Source of the DNA: Mannheimia sp. USDA-ARS-USMARC-1261 | GTDB taxonomy: Bacteria; Pseudomonadota; Gammaproteobacteria; Enterobacterales; Pasteurellaceae | DNA length: 64,000 nucleotides | Direction of reading: 5' to 3' | Assembly: GCF_000521605.1 (NCBI RefSeq) | Contig: NZ_CP006942.1 | Coordinates: 1,364,001 to 1,428,000 of the forward strand | Shown: positions 10,727 through 18,177 of the stretch, piece after piece | How the letters are laid out: each line of letters starts with the position of its first letter | How positions within the stretch are numbered: the first letter of the stretch is position 1 | Notes under the pieces: generated by a model | Seen by the model: only the letters and a program-made list of their open reading frames with translations | Databases searched by the model: none | Told to the model about the DNA's origin: nothing | Made by a program: the position numbers and the translations under genes

Positions 10727-10755
10727 ATTATACAGATAAAAATGTAAGTTGTAAA
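10727..10755 (-). promoter_or_regulatory. Sigma-70 promoter of guaB
   Basis: On the minus strand TTTACA (10755-10750), a 17-base spacer, then a perfect TATAAT (10732-10727). It is about 60 bases upstream of the guaB start. Confidence 0.85.
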
Positions 10756-10761
10756 CTTTCT

Positions 10762-10777
10762 AGGCAAACGTTTTCGC
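10762..10777 (-). promoter_or_regulatory. PurR-type operator upstream of guaB
   Basis: AGGCAAACGTTTTCGC matches 13 of 16 positions of the enterobacterial PurR box ACGCAAACGTTTGCGT, including the core GCAAACGTTT. It ends 6 bases upstream of the -35 hexamer. PurR control of guaB is established in E. coli; here it is inferred. Confidence 0.75.
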
Positions 10778-10795
10778 TATTTGTAAATAAAATAA

Positions 10796-10853
10796 ACAAG
10801 CGGTTAGATTTCTCTTATTTTTTGCAAAAAAATGAGGAAATCTAACCGCTTGT
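10796..10853. terminator. Paired uptake sequences forming a long hairpin
   Basis: Perfect 17-bp arms (10796-10812 and 10837-10853), each carrying ACAAGCGGT, around a 24-base T/A-rich loop. It sits between the acrB terminator and the guaB promoter and could act as a transcription barrier. Confidence 0.75.
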
Positions 10854-10856
10854 AAC

Positions 10857-10881
10857 CAAAAGGACATATTGCTACGTCCTT
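10857..10881 (-). terminator. Terminator of the acrRAB operon
   Basis: Stem AAGGAC / GTCCTT with a 10-base loop and a minus-strand T run, 15 bases past the acrB-type stop codon. Confidence 0.75.
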
Positions 10882-10896
10882 CCTTTGTATTAAGTT

Positions 10897-13800
10897 TTAC
10901 GCTTCTTTTGTGGTTGGAAAATATTTTTCCTCATCAAATTCACGTAAAGGTTTGTGCTCCTGACCTAAGAAGGTGTAAATCACAGGCAGTACAAACAGGG
11001 TAAATAGTGTTCCAATCGCAAGACCTGCCACAATGACCATTCCCATACTGAAACGAGCAATCGCACCGGCACCTACCGCAAATAAAAGCGGAATTAAGCC
11101 CGCAATCATCGCTGCTGTTGTCATCATAATCGGACGTAAACGAATGGTTGCCGCATAAACAATAGCATCATAGCGAGATTTGCCGTGATTTAATTGCTCT
11201 TCTTTTGCCACTTCACACATCAAGATACCGTGTTTGGTGATTAAGCCAACAAGCGTAATCAAGCCCACTTGCGAGTAGATGTTGAGCGTGTAGCCTGCCG
11301 TCCAAATACTATTGGCAAATGCCATCATATCTTTAGAGCCTGTGCCGGCGGCAATTCCCATAAACAGTCCTTTCATTGCTGATGGAATGTTCATAACCAG
11401 TAATGCTCCACTTACTGCCAATGGAACAGAAACTAAGATTACTAGTGGATCACGCCAAGACTCAAACTGAATTGCCAGTACGATATAGATAATCACAACC
11501 GCAAGTGCAAATGTCATTGCCATTGCATTACCTTCTTGAATAAATTGACGAGACTCACCTCTAAAATCGTACTGATAACCAGTAGGTAAAGTGCGATCTA
11601 ATTCTGCTTTCGCCCAATTTACGGCATCACCGATAGAACCGGATACTACACCGCCAATTGTCGCAGAGTTTAACTGGCTCATACGAGGTAATGAGGATGG
11701 TGAGGTAGTTAATTCCATTGTAACAAATGAACCTAGCGGAATAGATTCGCCAGTTGCAGTCGTAACATAGTAGTTCATTAAATCTTCAGGATTTAAACGG
11801 TCGTTACGTACTGCTTGCGATACAATTGGATAAGCACGAGAGTCAATATCGACACGGGTAATAATTGCACCCGATAAGAATGCCCCTAATGTACCACTTA
11901 CTTGCTGCATCGTTACGCCATAAGCCCCCATTTTTTCACGGTCGAATTTCATATTCATCGTTGCCGTGTCAAATTTTAGGTCTAGGTTCGCAAAGAAGAA
12001 CTGCCCAGATGCCTGTGCTTTTTTCAAGAACTCGGAAGCCACCACTGCTAATTTTTCATAGCTGTCTGCGGTTGTAATCACAAGTGAGAACGGTAAGCCG
12101 TTTTCGCCTGTTGAGATCTCAGGGAAAGCAATCGCATTTACGTCCATTGCAACTACTTTTTTCCCCAGAGCTGCAATTTCGTTTGAAATTTCTGCACGCT
12201 CACGAGTACGATCATTCCAATCTTTTAATGCGATAATCGATAATGCACTATTACCACCATTGAACCCTGAGATAGTCATAACCGATGAAACTTCAGAGAC
12301 TTTAGATACTTCCTCAGTAAACGGAGCTAAGGCCGCTTCTGTATAATCTAAATTTGTGTTAGATGGACCATTCGAAATCCCTACAACGAAACCGCGATCT
12401 TCTGTTGGAGCAACTTCACTTGAAAGCGAGGTAAATAAGAACGGTAGGCTTGCAAAAATCAATACCGCAAAGAACAGCATAAAACCACGAACTGCCATTA
12501 CCGCACTTAGCATATTGGTGTAGCAGCTTGTCATTTTATCTAGCGAGCGATGAACAAAGCGTGCAAAACGAGATTCTTCACCTTCTTTATGCTCTTTTAA
12601 CACTCGGCTAGACATCATCGGTGAAAGCGTAAGAGCTGCAATTCCTGAAATAAATACCGCACCGGCAAGAGTTAAAGCAAACTCTTTGAAAAGTGTACCT
12701 GTTACCCCTGTCATTAATGCCATTGGGGAATATACTGCTGCTAATGTGATTGTCATTGAAATTACCGGTAAGGCAATTTCACGCGTACCAATAATTGCTG
12801 CATCAAATGGCGTTTTACCTTCTTTAACGTGGCGTTCTACGTTTTCAAGTACTACGATCGCATCATCTACTACTAAACCAATCGCTAATACTAACGCAAG
12901 TAAGGTTAGAAGATTGATTGAGAAGCCAAACATTTGAAGCAGGAACAATGCCCCGATAAGTGAAATCGGAATGGTAATGACGGGTACAATCATTGCACGG
13001 AGCGAACCTAAGAATAGGATAATCACAACTAATACAATAACGGTTGCTTCTAAAATAGTACGGATAACTTCATTGATTGAGCTATCAATTGCAATGGTTT
13101 TATCATAAACGATATCCCCTTGAATGCTATCCGGTAAGTTTCTCACGACCTGATCAAACATTGGGTAAATATCTTTTGCTACAGTCAATGAGTTAGCTGT
13201 AGCTGCAACTGAAACCGCTAAAACCACCGCTTCTTTGCCACTTACTGTTGCACGAGCAGCATCACTAGCTTTATCTAATTCTACGGTGGCAATATCTTTG
13301 AGTTTAATTGTTCTACCATCTGGTGTCGTTGAAACGGTAACTTGTTCTAGCTCTTGAACAGAAGGCGTTGTTGATAAAACTTTGTTTTTATATACCGTAT
13401 AATAACCGTTAGCATTACCGGCTGCAGTTTGTAAGTTATTAGCACTTAATGCCGATAAAACCGCTGAGCCCGATAGCTTATTGCTCGCCATTTTATCCGG
13501 ATCTAACCAAATGCGTAAGCCAAAAGTTGAACCATACACATCTACGCTTGAAACACCATTTACGGTAAAGAATTGCGGTTTAACCACACGGTTCAGGTAA
13601 TCGGTTACTTGTGCCGTATTTAATTCATCAGACACAAATCGAATATACATTAACGCATCATTAGAACCGGTCGAAACTCTGATAGACGGGTCATCAATAC
13701 CTCTCGGTAAATTAGAACGTACCGCATTCACTTTTGCCGAAATGTCTGAAAGTGCTGCATTCGGATCGGTATTTAACTTCATTTTCGCAGTAACTGTTGT

Positions 13801-14064
13801 CGTACTTGGCGAGCTTGATGAAGTCATATAGTCGATATTATCCGCTTGAGCGACCGCCTCTTCTAACTGTGAGGTAACAAGAGCTTGCATTAAACCGGCA
13901 TCAGCACCTGAATAGTTCACGCTTACCGTTACAATAGAAACAGTCATCTCCGGATATTCACGCACCTGCAATTTTTCAATCGATTGTAAGCCTAAAATCG
14001 TAATGAGTAAGCTAATACAAACGGCTAAAACAGGGCGTTTAATAAAGATGTCAGTAAATTTCAC
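10897..14064 (-). CDS. acrB: RND-family multidrug efflux permease (AcrB-like)
   Basis: Inner-membrane proton/drug antiporter of a tripartite efflux pump; 1055 residues with the RND layout of 12 membrane helices and two large periplasmic loops. The N-terminus (MKFTDIFIKRPVLA) is typical. The proton-relay pair is present in TM4 (GLVVDDAIVVLENVERH, near 402-418), and a lysine in TM10 (VGLITKHGIL, near 955). It follows the adaptor gene by 11 bases. No outer-membrane TolC-type gene is adjacent, so the pump must use a channel encoded elsewhere, as in H. influenzae. Exact substrates cannot be read from sequence. Confidence 0.93.
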   Translation of the reverse strand: MKFTDIFIKRPVLAVCISLLITILGLQSIEKLQVREYPEMTVSIVTVSVNYSGADAGLMQALVTSQLEEAVAQADNIDYMTSSSSPSTTTVTAKMKLNTDPNAALSDISAKVNAVRSNLPRGIDDPSIRVSTGSNDALMYIRFVSDELNTAQVTDYLNRVVKPQFFTVNGVSSVDVYGSTFGLRIWLDPDKMASNKLSGSAVLSALSANNLQTAAGNANGYYTVYKNKVLSTTPSVQELEQVTVSTTPDGRTIKLKDIATVELDKASDAARATVSGKEAVVLAVSVAATANSLTVAKDIYPMFDQVVRNLPDSIQGDIVYDKTIAIDSSINEVIRTILEATVIVLVVIILFLGSLRAMIVPVITIPISLIGALFLLQMFGFSINLLTLLALVLAIGLVVDDAIVVLENVERHVKEGKTPFDAAIIGTREIALPVISMTITLAAVYSPMALMTGVTGTLFKEFALTLAGAVFISGIAALTLSPMMSSRVLKEHKEGEESRFARFVHRSLDKMTSCYTNMLSAVMAVRGFMLFFAVLIFASLPFLFTSLSSEVAPTEDRGFVVGISNGPSNTNLDYTEAALAPFTEEVSKVSEVSSVMTISGFNGGNSALSIIALKDWNDRTRERAEISNEIAALGKKVVAMDVNAIAFPEISTGENGLPFSLVITTADSYEKLAVVASEFLKKAQASGQFFFANLDLKFDTATMNMKFDREKMGAYGVTMQQVSGTLGAFLSGAIITRVDIDSRAYPIVSQAVRNDRLNPEDLMNYYVTTATGESIPLGSFVTMELTTSPSSLPRMSQLNSATIGGVVSGSIGDAVNWAKAELDRTLPTGYQYDFRGESRQFIQEGNAMAMTFALAVVIIYIVLAIQFESWRDPLVILVSVPLAVSGALLVMNIPSAMKGLFMGIAAGTGSKDMMAFANSIWTAGYTLNIYSQVGLITLVGLITKHGILMCEVAKEEQLNHGKSRYDAIVYAATIRLRPIMMTTAAMIAGLIPLLFAVGAGAIARFSMGMVIVAGLAIGTLFTLFVLPVIYTFLGQEHKPLREFDEEKYFPTTKEA

Positions 14065-14075
14065 TTACTACTCCA

Positions 14076-15281
14076 TTAAAGTTTGCTGTTTTTTGCTGGT
14101 GTGCTAATACCAACGGCTTCAATATCAGACACTTTTACTAACGAGTTATTACTCAAACGTTGTAATCCACCCGTTACAATTAAATCACCTGCTTTCACGC
14201 CTTTCACTAATTGTGAATAATTACCTCTGCGGTCAGCGGTTTTCACTTCCGCTTGTTTTGCACGGTACATTTTATTTACATCTAAACTTGGATTTTGTGC
14301 TGCCATTTTATTAACCTTCTCTTTATCTTCCTCAGATAAAGGCTGCAACACATAAACCGTTTCACCATACATTGTATAAGCTACCGCAATTTGTGGCACA
14401 ACAACCTGCTCTGTTTGAGTTGGTAACGCTACATTTAAACGTGCAAACATACCTGAAAGCAATTTTTCTTGCCCTTCCTCAATCACCGCTTCAACATTCA
14501 TTAAACCTGTTAAACGATCAACGGCAGGATCAATTGCCACAATACGAGCAGGGAAAGTTTGTGCAGGTAACGCATCAATCTCTGCTGTTACTTTTTGACC
14601 AACCGAAACTTGCTCAACATTAGTTTGTGGAAGGGTAAAACGTACTTTCATAGAAGATTGATCTTCAACACGCACAATTTCAGTTCCCATTGTGATGTAT
14701 TGTCCTACATTTACATTCACGATACCCGCCACACCACTAAATGGGGCATAGATTTGACGACGTTTGATAATTGAACGTAATGACTCAATATTCGCCAATA
14801 GTTGGTTATAAGTTGATTGAGCATTATCAAATTCTGCTTTTGAAGCACTGTTCGATGCAATCAAATTGCGATAACGTTCAAAATTGGCTTTAGCTGTTGA
14901 AAGCTGGGCTTCTGAAGCTCTTAAATTAGCAAGTTCGACGCTGCTGTCAAATTCAACTAAAAGATCACCTTTTTTCACACGCTGACCTGATGTAACCAGC
15001 ACACGGCTTACCACACCTGAAGTTTCAGCACTTAACATCGCCCCTTGATTTGGGCGAATATAACCAACTGCTGAAATTGTGGGTGTCCATTCTTGTGTAG
15101 TAACCTGCATTGCCGTTACTTCACTAACAGATTCAGGCATATTTGCCGCAGCTTCTGTTTTTTTCATCGCCCCGATTTTTTGTAATCCTACGATTGCAGC
15201 AAATACAATCAATACAATTAACAATGTGAGTACAATTAAAAACTTTCTGCCTTTGCCCGGCTTCTGCGTTTCCGTTGTCAT
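14076..15281 (-). CDS. acrA: RND efflux periplasmic adaptor subunit (AcrA-like)
   Basis: Membrane-fusion protein linking the RND permease to an outer-membrane channel. 401 residues: an N-terminal membrane anchor (about 13-31, FLIVLTLLIVLIVFAAIVGL) rather than a lipobox, a barrel-sandwich lipoyl-like half GVVSRVLVTSGQRVKKGDLLVEF near 88-110, a helical hairpin (about 115-165), then the second half YAPFSGVAGIVNVNVGQYI near 173 and a beta-barrel. It lies 30 bases after acrR and 11 bases before the permease on the same strand, so all three should be co-transcribed. Confidence 0.92.
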   Translation of the reverse strand: MTTETQKPGKGRKFLIVLTLLIVLIVFAAIVGLQKIGAMKKTEAAANMPESVSEVTAMQVTTQEWTPTISAVGYIRPNQGAMLSAETSGVVSRVLVTSGQRVKKGDLLVEFDSSVELANLRASEAQLSTAKANFERYRNLIASNSASKAEFDNAQSTYNQLLANIESLRSIIKRRQIYAPFSGVAGIVNVNVGQYITMGTEIVRVEDQSSMKVRFTLPQTNVEQVSVGQKVTAEIDALPAQTFPARIVAIDPAVDRLTGLMNVEAVIEEGQEKLLSGMFARLNVALPTQTEQVVVPQIAVAYTMYGETVYVLQPLSEEDKEKVNKMAAQNPSLDVNKMYRAKQAEVKTADRRGNYSQLVKGVKAGDLIVTGGLQRLSNNSLVKVSDIEAVGISTPAKNSKL

Positions 15282-15311
15282 ACATTCTCCGTAAATAAAT
15301 AAAAAATAAAC

Positions 15312-15884
15312 CTAAAAAGTAATTGCTTTCCAAGTGCGTAAAATAATCTCATCAAGATATGCTTCAAAATTACTGTCTTGATTGAGCTTTTGTAGATACT
15401 TAATATCTACCAATGTACCAATACTTAACGCATAGAGTAATTCATTTGGTAAATCTACAATTATTTTTTGCTTCTTACCTTCAAAAATTAACTTATTCCA
15501 AAATGAATTTTCATCTGCAATGGTTTCCCGAATTAGCTCATCAATTCCAACAACTGCCTGAAATTGTTTTACCAACTCCAATCGTTCTGTTAAAAACTGC
15601 CATTTCTTTTGCATCAATGCTTGATATTGCTGAAATAACTCCATTTCAGAGATAAACTCAAAAGACAAGTAATTGTTATAACATTCAAGCAATTGAGTTG
15701 CTAACCCGTGCAATAAATCATCTTTTGTTTTAAAGTAAAGATACAATGTACCCGAAGCAATACCTGCTTCTTTGGCAATATTACGCATTGAAAGGTTTTG
15801 TAAACCCTCATCTACGATTAGCTTTTCAGTGGCTGATAAGATACGATTTACCATCTCTTCTTTTGGCTCGATCCGCCTAGACAT
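15312..15884 (-). CDS. acrR: TetR/AcrR-family transcriptional repressor
   Basis: 190 residues. The N-terminal TetR helix-turn-helix spans about 10-56, with EEMVNRILSATEKLIVDEG then LSMRNIAKEAGIASGTLYLYFKTKDDLL. The C-terminal ligand-binding half is poorly conserved, as usual. It is the first gene of the acrR-acrA-acrB operon, and a palindromic operator sits immediately upstream, consistent with autorepression and efflux control through drug-induced release. The direct ligand is unknown. Confidence 0.9.
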   Translation of the reverse strand: MSRRIEPKEEMVNRILSATEKLIVDEGLQNLSMRNIAKEAGIASGTLYLYFKTKDDLLHGLATQLLECYNNYLSFEFISEMELFQQYQALMQKKWQFLTERLELVKQFQAVVGIDELIRETIADENSFWNKLIFEGKKQKIIVDLPNELLYALSIGTLVDIKYLQKLNQDSNFEAYLDEIILRTWKAITF

Positions 15885-15901
15885 TTGATCTCCTAGCCTA
15901 T

Positions 15902-15919
15902 AATGAACGGTCGTTCATT
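15902..15919. promoter_or_regulatory. AcrR operator palindrome
   Basis: AATGAACG-GT-CGTTCATT: perfect 8-base arms with a 2-base centre, 17 bases upstream of the acrR start. The size and symmetry suit a TetR dimer. It overlaps an AT-rich stretch (CATTATA on the minus strand) that may be the -10 region. Confidence 0.8.
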
Positions 15920-16000
15920 TTAGCCATTTTTAGGAAAAAAGAAAGCAGAAAAATCATAAAAATGATGAATAAATTCATTGAAAAAATTAAATTTTTTTGA

Positions 16001-16010
16001 ACAAGCGGTC
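16001..16010 (+). repeat. DNA uptake signal sequence
   Basis: Exact ACAAGCGGTC with downstream TTTGCAAAA, between acrR and yejL. Confidence 0.85.
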
Positions 16011-16122
16011 GGATTTCGTCAAAACTTTGCAAAAATCAGCCAAACAATAAGTCTGAATACTACTTTCTGCCTATTTTTATGCTACTATTGAAATATATCT
16101 TTAATATATCTTTTATCTATTT

Positions 16123-16344
16123 ATGGCAACAAAATCTAAATATCATACAAAGCAATTTGATGCATTATTAGCCGATCTTATTGTAACTATTGAAAAGCAC
16201 AAAGCTCCCGTTGATTTATCTTTAATGGCATTAGGTAATATGGTAACGAATATTTTAAGCGAAAATATTCAAAACCCCTCGCAGCGTGAAGCTCTTGCAG
16301 AAGCTTTTGCAGACGCACTAAAACAATCATTAAAAGCTAAATAA
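16123..16344 (+). CDS. yejL: YejL family (UPF0352) protein
   Basis: 73-residue soluble protein matching the YejL family in length and pattern (SKYHTKQFDALLADLI, then APVDLSLMALGNMVTNIL and a C-terminal helix REALAEAFADALKQSL). The biochemical role is unknown in the family. It is 5 bases ahead of yejM, the conserved yejL-yejM pair, so the two are almost certainly translated from one mRNA. Nothing unusual is seen in its composition. Confidence 0.9.
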   Translation: MATKSKYHTKQFDALLADLIVTIEKHKAPVDLSLMALGNMVTNILSENIQNPSQREALAEAFADALKQSLKAK

Positions 16345-16349
16345 CAATT

Positions 16350-18086
16350 ATGTTTAAACGCCTACACGCTTTATTGCCGGCAAACTCCCGCCAATATCGG
16401 GACGCCACCTCACAGAAAATAACGTGGGGACACTGGTTTGCACTATTTAATATTGTGTTAGCGTTACTCATTTCGTCTCGTTATGCATTCAATGCAGACT
16501 GGCCAAATACTCTTGTCGGCAAACTTTACTTTTTTGTCAGCTTATTTGGGCATTTCAGTTTTGTTGTTTTTGCGGCTTTTCTACTAATTTTGTTTCCACT
16601 CAGTTTCATCATTAAAAATGACCGTACCTATCGAGGACTTTCGGTTATTCTTGCCACAATCGGGCAAACTGTTTTATTAGTTGATACTGAAGTCTTTAAG
16701 CAATTTTCTTTGCATTTATCACCGCTTGTATGGGATTTATTAGTCAATCCCGAAGAAGGTGAACTTACCCGAAAATGGCAACTATTATTTGTGCCAATGC
16801 CACTGATTTTATTAGCAGAAATGATTTACTCTCGTTGGTGTTGGCAGAAGCTGCGTAGCTTCAGTCGCCAAAAATGGGGAAAATATGTTGCGTTATTTTT
16901 CTTAGTAAGCTTTACTGCCACCCATTTAATCTATGCGTGGGCTGATATGAATGCTTATCGCCCGATTACCGCCCAAAAAGCGAATTATCCGTTGTCTCAC
17001 CCGATGACCGCTCGTAACTTTTTAGAAAAACACGGATTTATTGATAGAGCGGAATTAGATCAAGAAATTGAAGAAAGCGGGCGTTTAGATACCTTTTTCT
17101 TAAATTATCCTAAGGCTTCTTTAGTCCCAACTCAGCAATCAAATACAAATATTTTATTAATTAATCTCTCAGGTTTGGCTAAAGAGATGATTAATGCTGA
17201 AAATATGCCTTATCTCTCCGAAGTCAGTCAGCACTCTTATCGCTTTATGAACCACTATAGCAGTGGCGATAACCATTCAGCAGGTGCGTTAGGGTTATTT
17301 TATAGTTTAAGTGGGAAATATTTAGATTCTGTATTGGCGGATAAAACCGTTTCACCATTAATTCAAGTTTTCAAAAAATCGAATTATCAGCTAGGGCTTT
17401 TCTCCCATAACGGATTTGCTGATCCGATTTATCATCAAGCTATTTTCTCTGGTATTTTATTACCTACAGCACATAGCAATGTTGGGGCAATTTCACAATG
17501 GAAAAGTTGGATTAGCAGTCGTTCGCTGGATAATCCGTTTTTTAGTTATTTGGATTTAAGTGTGCCATCAGCTGCATCTAGTCAAGATCAACAAAAACTA
17601 TTCGATCTGCAATTCGCTGAAATTTGGCAACACTTAACGCAAAATGCATTATTAGGTAATACGTTGGTTATGATTACTTCTGATACTACCAACAATGACT
17701 CAACCGATGAAAATCCGTTTGCGAAGAAACACATTCAAGTTCCAATGCTATTTTATTGGCAAGGCGAAAGTAAAGAGTACAATTTCCTCTCAAGCCATTT
17801 AGATATTATGCCAACGTTATTAAGTGGCTTCTTTAAAGTGCAAAATCCGCTTAGCGATTATGCACAAGGTATTGATTTAAGTACCCAGAGCCAACGCCTG
17901 TGGGTCTCTAGCTCTAACCATAAATGGAATGTGGCAGTAATGCCGAATGGCGAGCAATACCATATTGATCGCAAAGGGAATTTCAAACATTTCAATGCAA
18001 ATGGAGAAATAGAGAAAGACACTCGCCCACCGCTTGCTTTGTTCTTGCAAATGATTCAGCAAAGCAATCAGTTTATTGAGAAATAA
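16350..18086 (+). CDS. yejM: Inner-membrane protein YejM (PbgA/LapC), LPS homeostasis
   Basis: 578 residues. Five N-terminal membrane helices (about 27-195) are followed by a periplasmic sulfatase/alkaline-phosphatase-fold domain (about 250-570). In E. coli this protein senses periplasmic LPS and restrains LapB/FtsH-mediated turnover of LpxC; the sulfatase-like domain is regarded as non-enzymatic. Features seen include the opening QYRDATSQKITWGHWFALFN, the globular-domain start TNILLINLSGL near 265, and an LDIMPTLLSGFF segment near 485. It is downstream of yejL and ends at a paired-uptake-sequence hairpin. Functionally it connects with ftsH, also in this window. Confidence 0.93.
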   Translation: MFKRLHALLPANSRQYRDATSQKITWGHWFALFNIVLALLISSRYAFNADWPNTLVGKLYFFVSLFGHFSFVVFAAFLLILFPLSFIIKNDRTYRGLSVILATIGQTVLLVDTEVFKQFSLHLSPLVWDLLVNPEEGELTRKWQLLFVPMPLILLAEMIYSRWCWQKLRSFSRQKWGKYVALFFLVSFTATHLIYAWADMNAYRPITAQKANYPLSHPMTARNFLEKHGFIDRAELDQEIEESGRLDTFFLNYPKASLVPTQQSNTNILLINLSGLAKEMINAENMPYLSEVSQHSYRFMNHYSSGDNHSAGALGLFYSLSGKYLDSVLADKTVSPLIQVFKKSNYQLGLFSHNGFADPIYHQAIFSGILLPTAHSNVGAISQWKSWISSRSLDNPFFSYLDLSVPSAASSQDQQKLFDLQFAEIWQHLTQNALLGNTLVMITSDTTNNDSTDENPFAKKHIQVPMLFYWQGESKEYNFLSSHLDIMPTLLSGFFKVQNPLSDYAQGIDLSTQSQRLWVSSSNHKWNVAVMPNGEQYHIDRKGNFKHFNANGEIEKDTRPPLALFLQMIQQSNQFIEK

Positions 18087-18092
18087 AAATAA

Positions 18093-18150
18093 ACAAGCGG
18101 TCATATTTTCTTTAATTTTTGCAAATTTTTCAGAAAATATGACCGCTTGT
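18093..18150. terminator. Paired uptake sequences as a bidirectional terminator
   Basis: Perfect 19-bp inverted repeat (18093-18111 / 18132-18150), each arm starting with ACAAGCGGTC, loop T/A-rich. It lies between the convergent ends of yejM and the adhesin gene and probably terminates both. Confidence 0.82.
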
Positions 18151-18177
18151 ATTCTTAAAGTCTAGGGATCAATTAGA

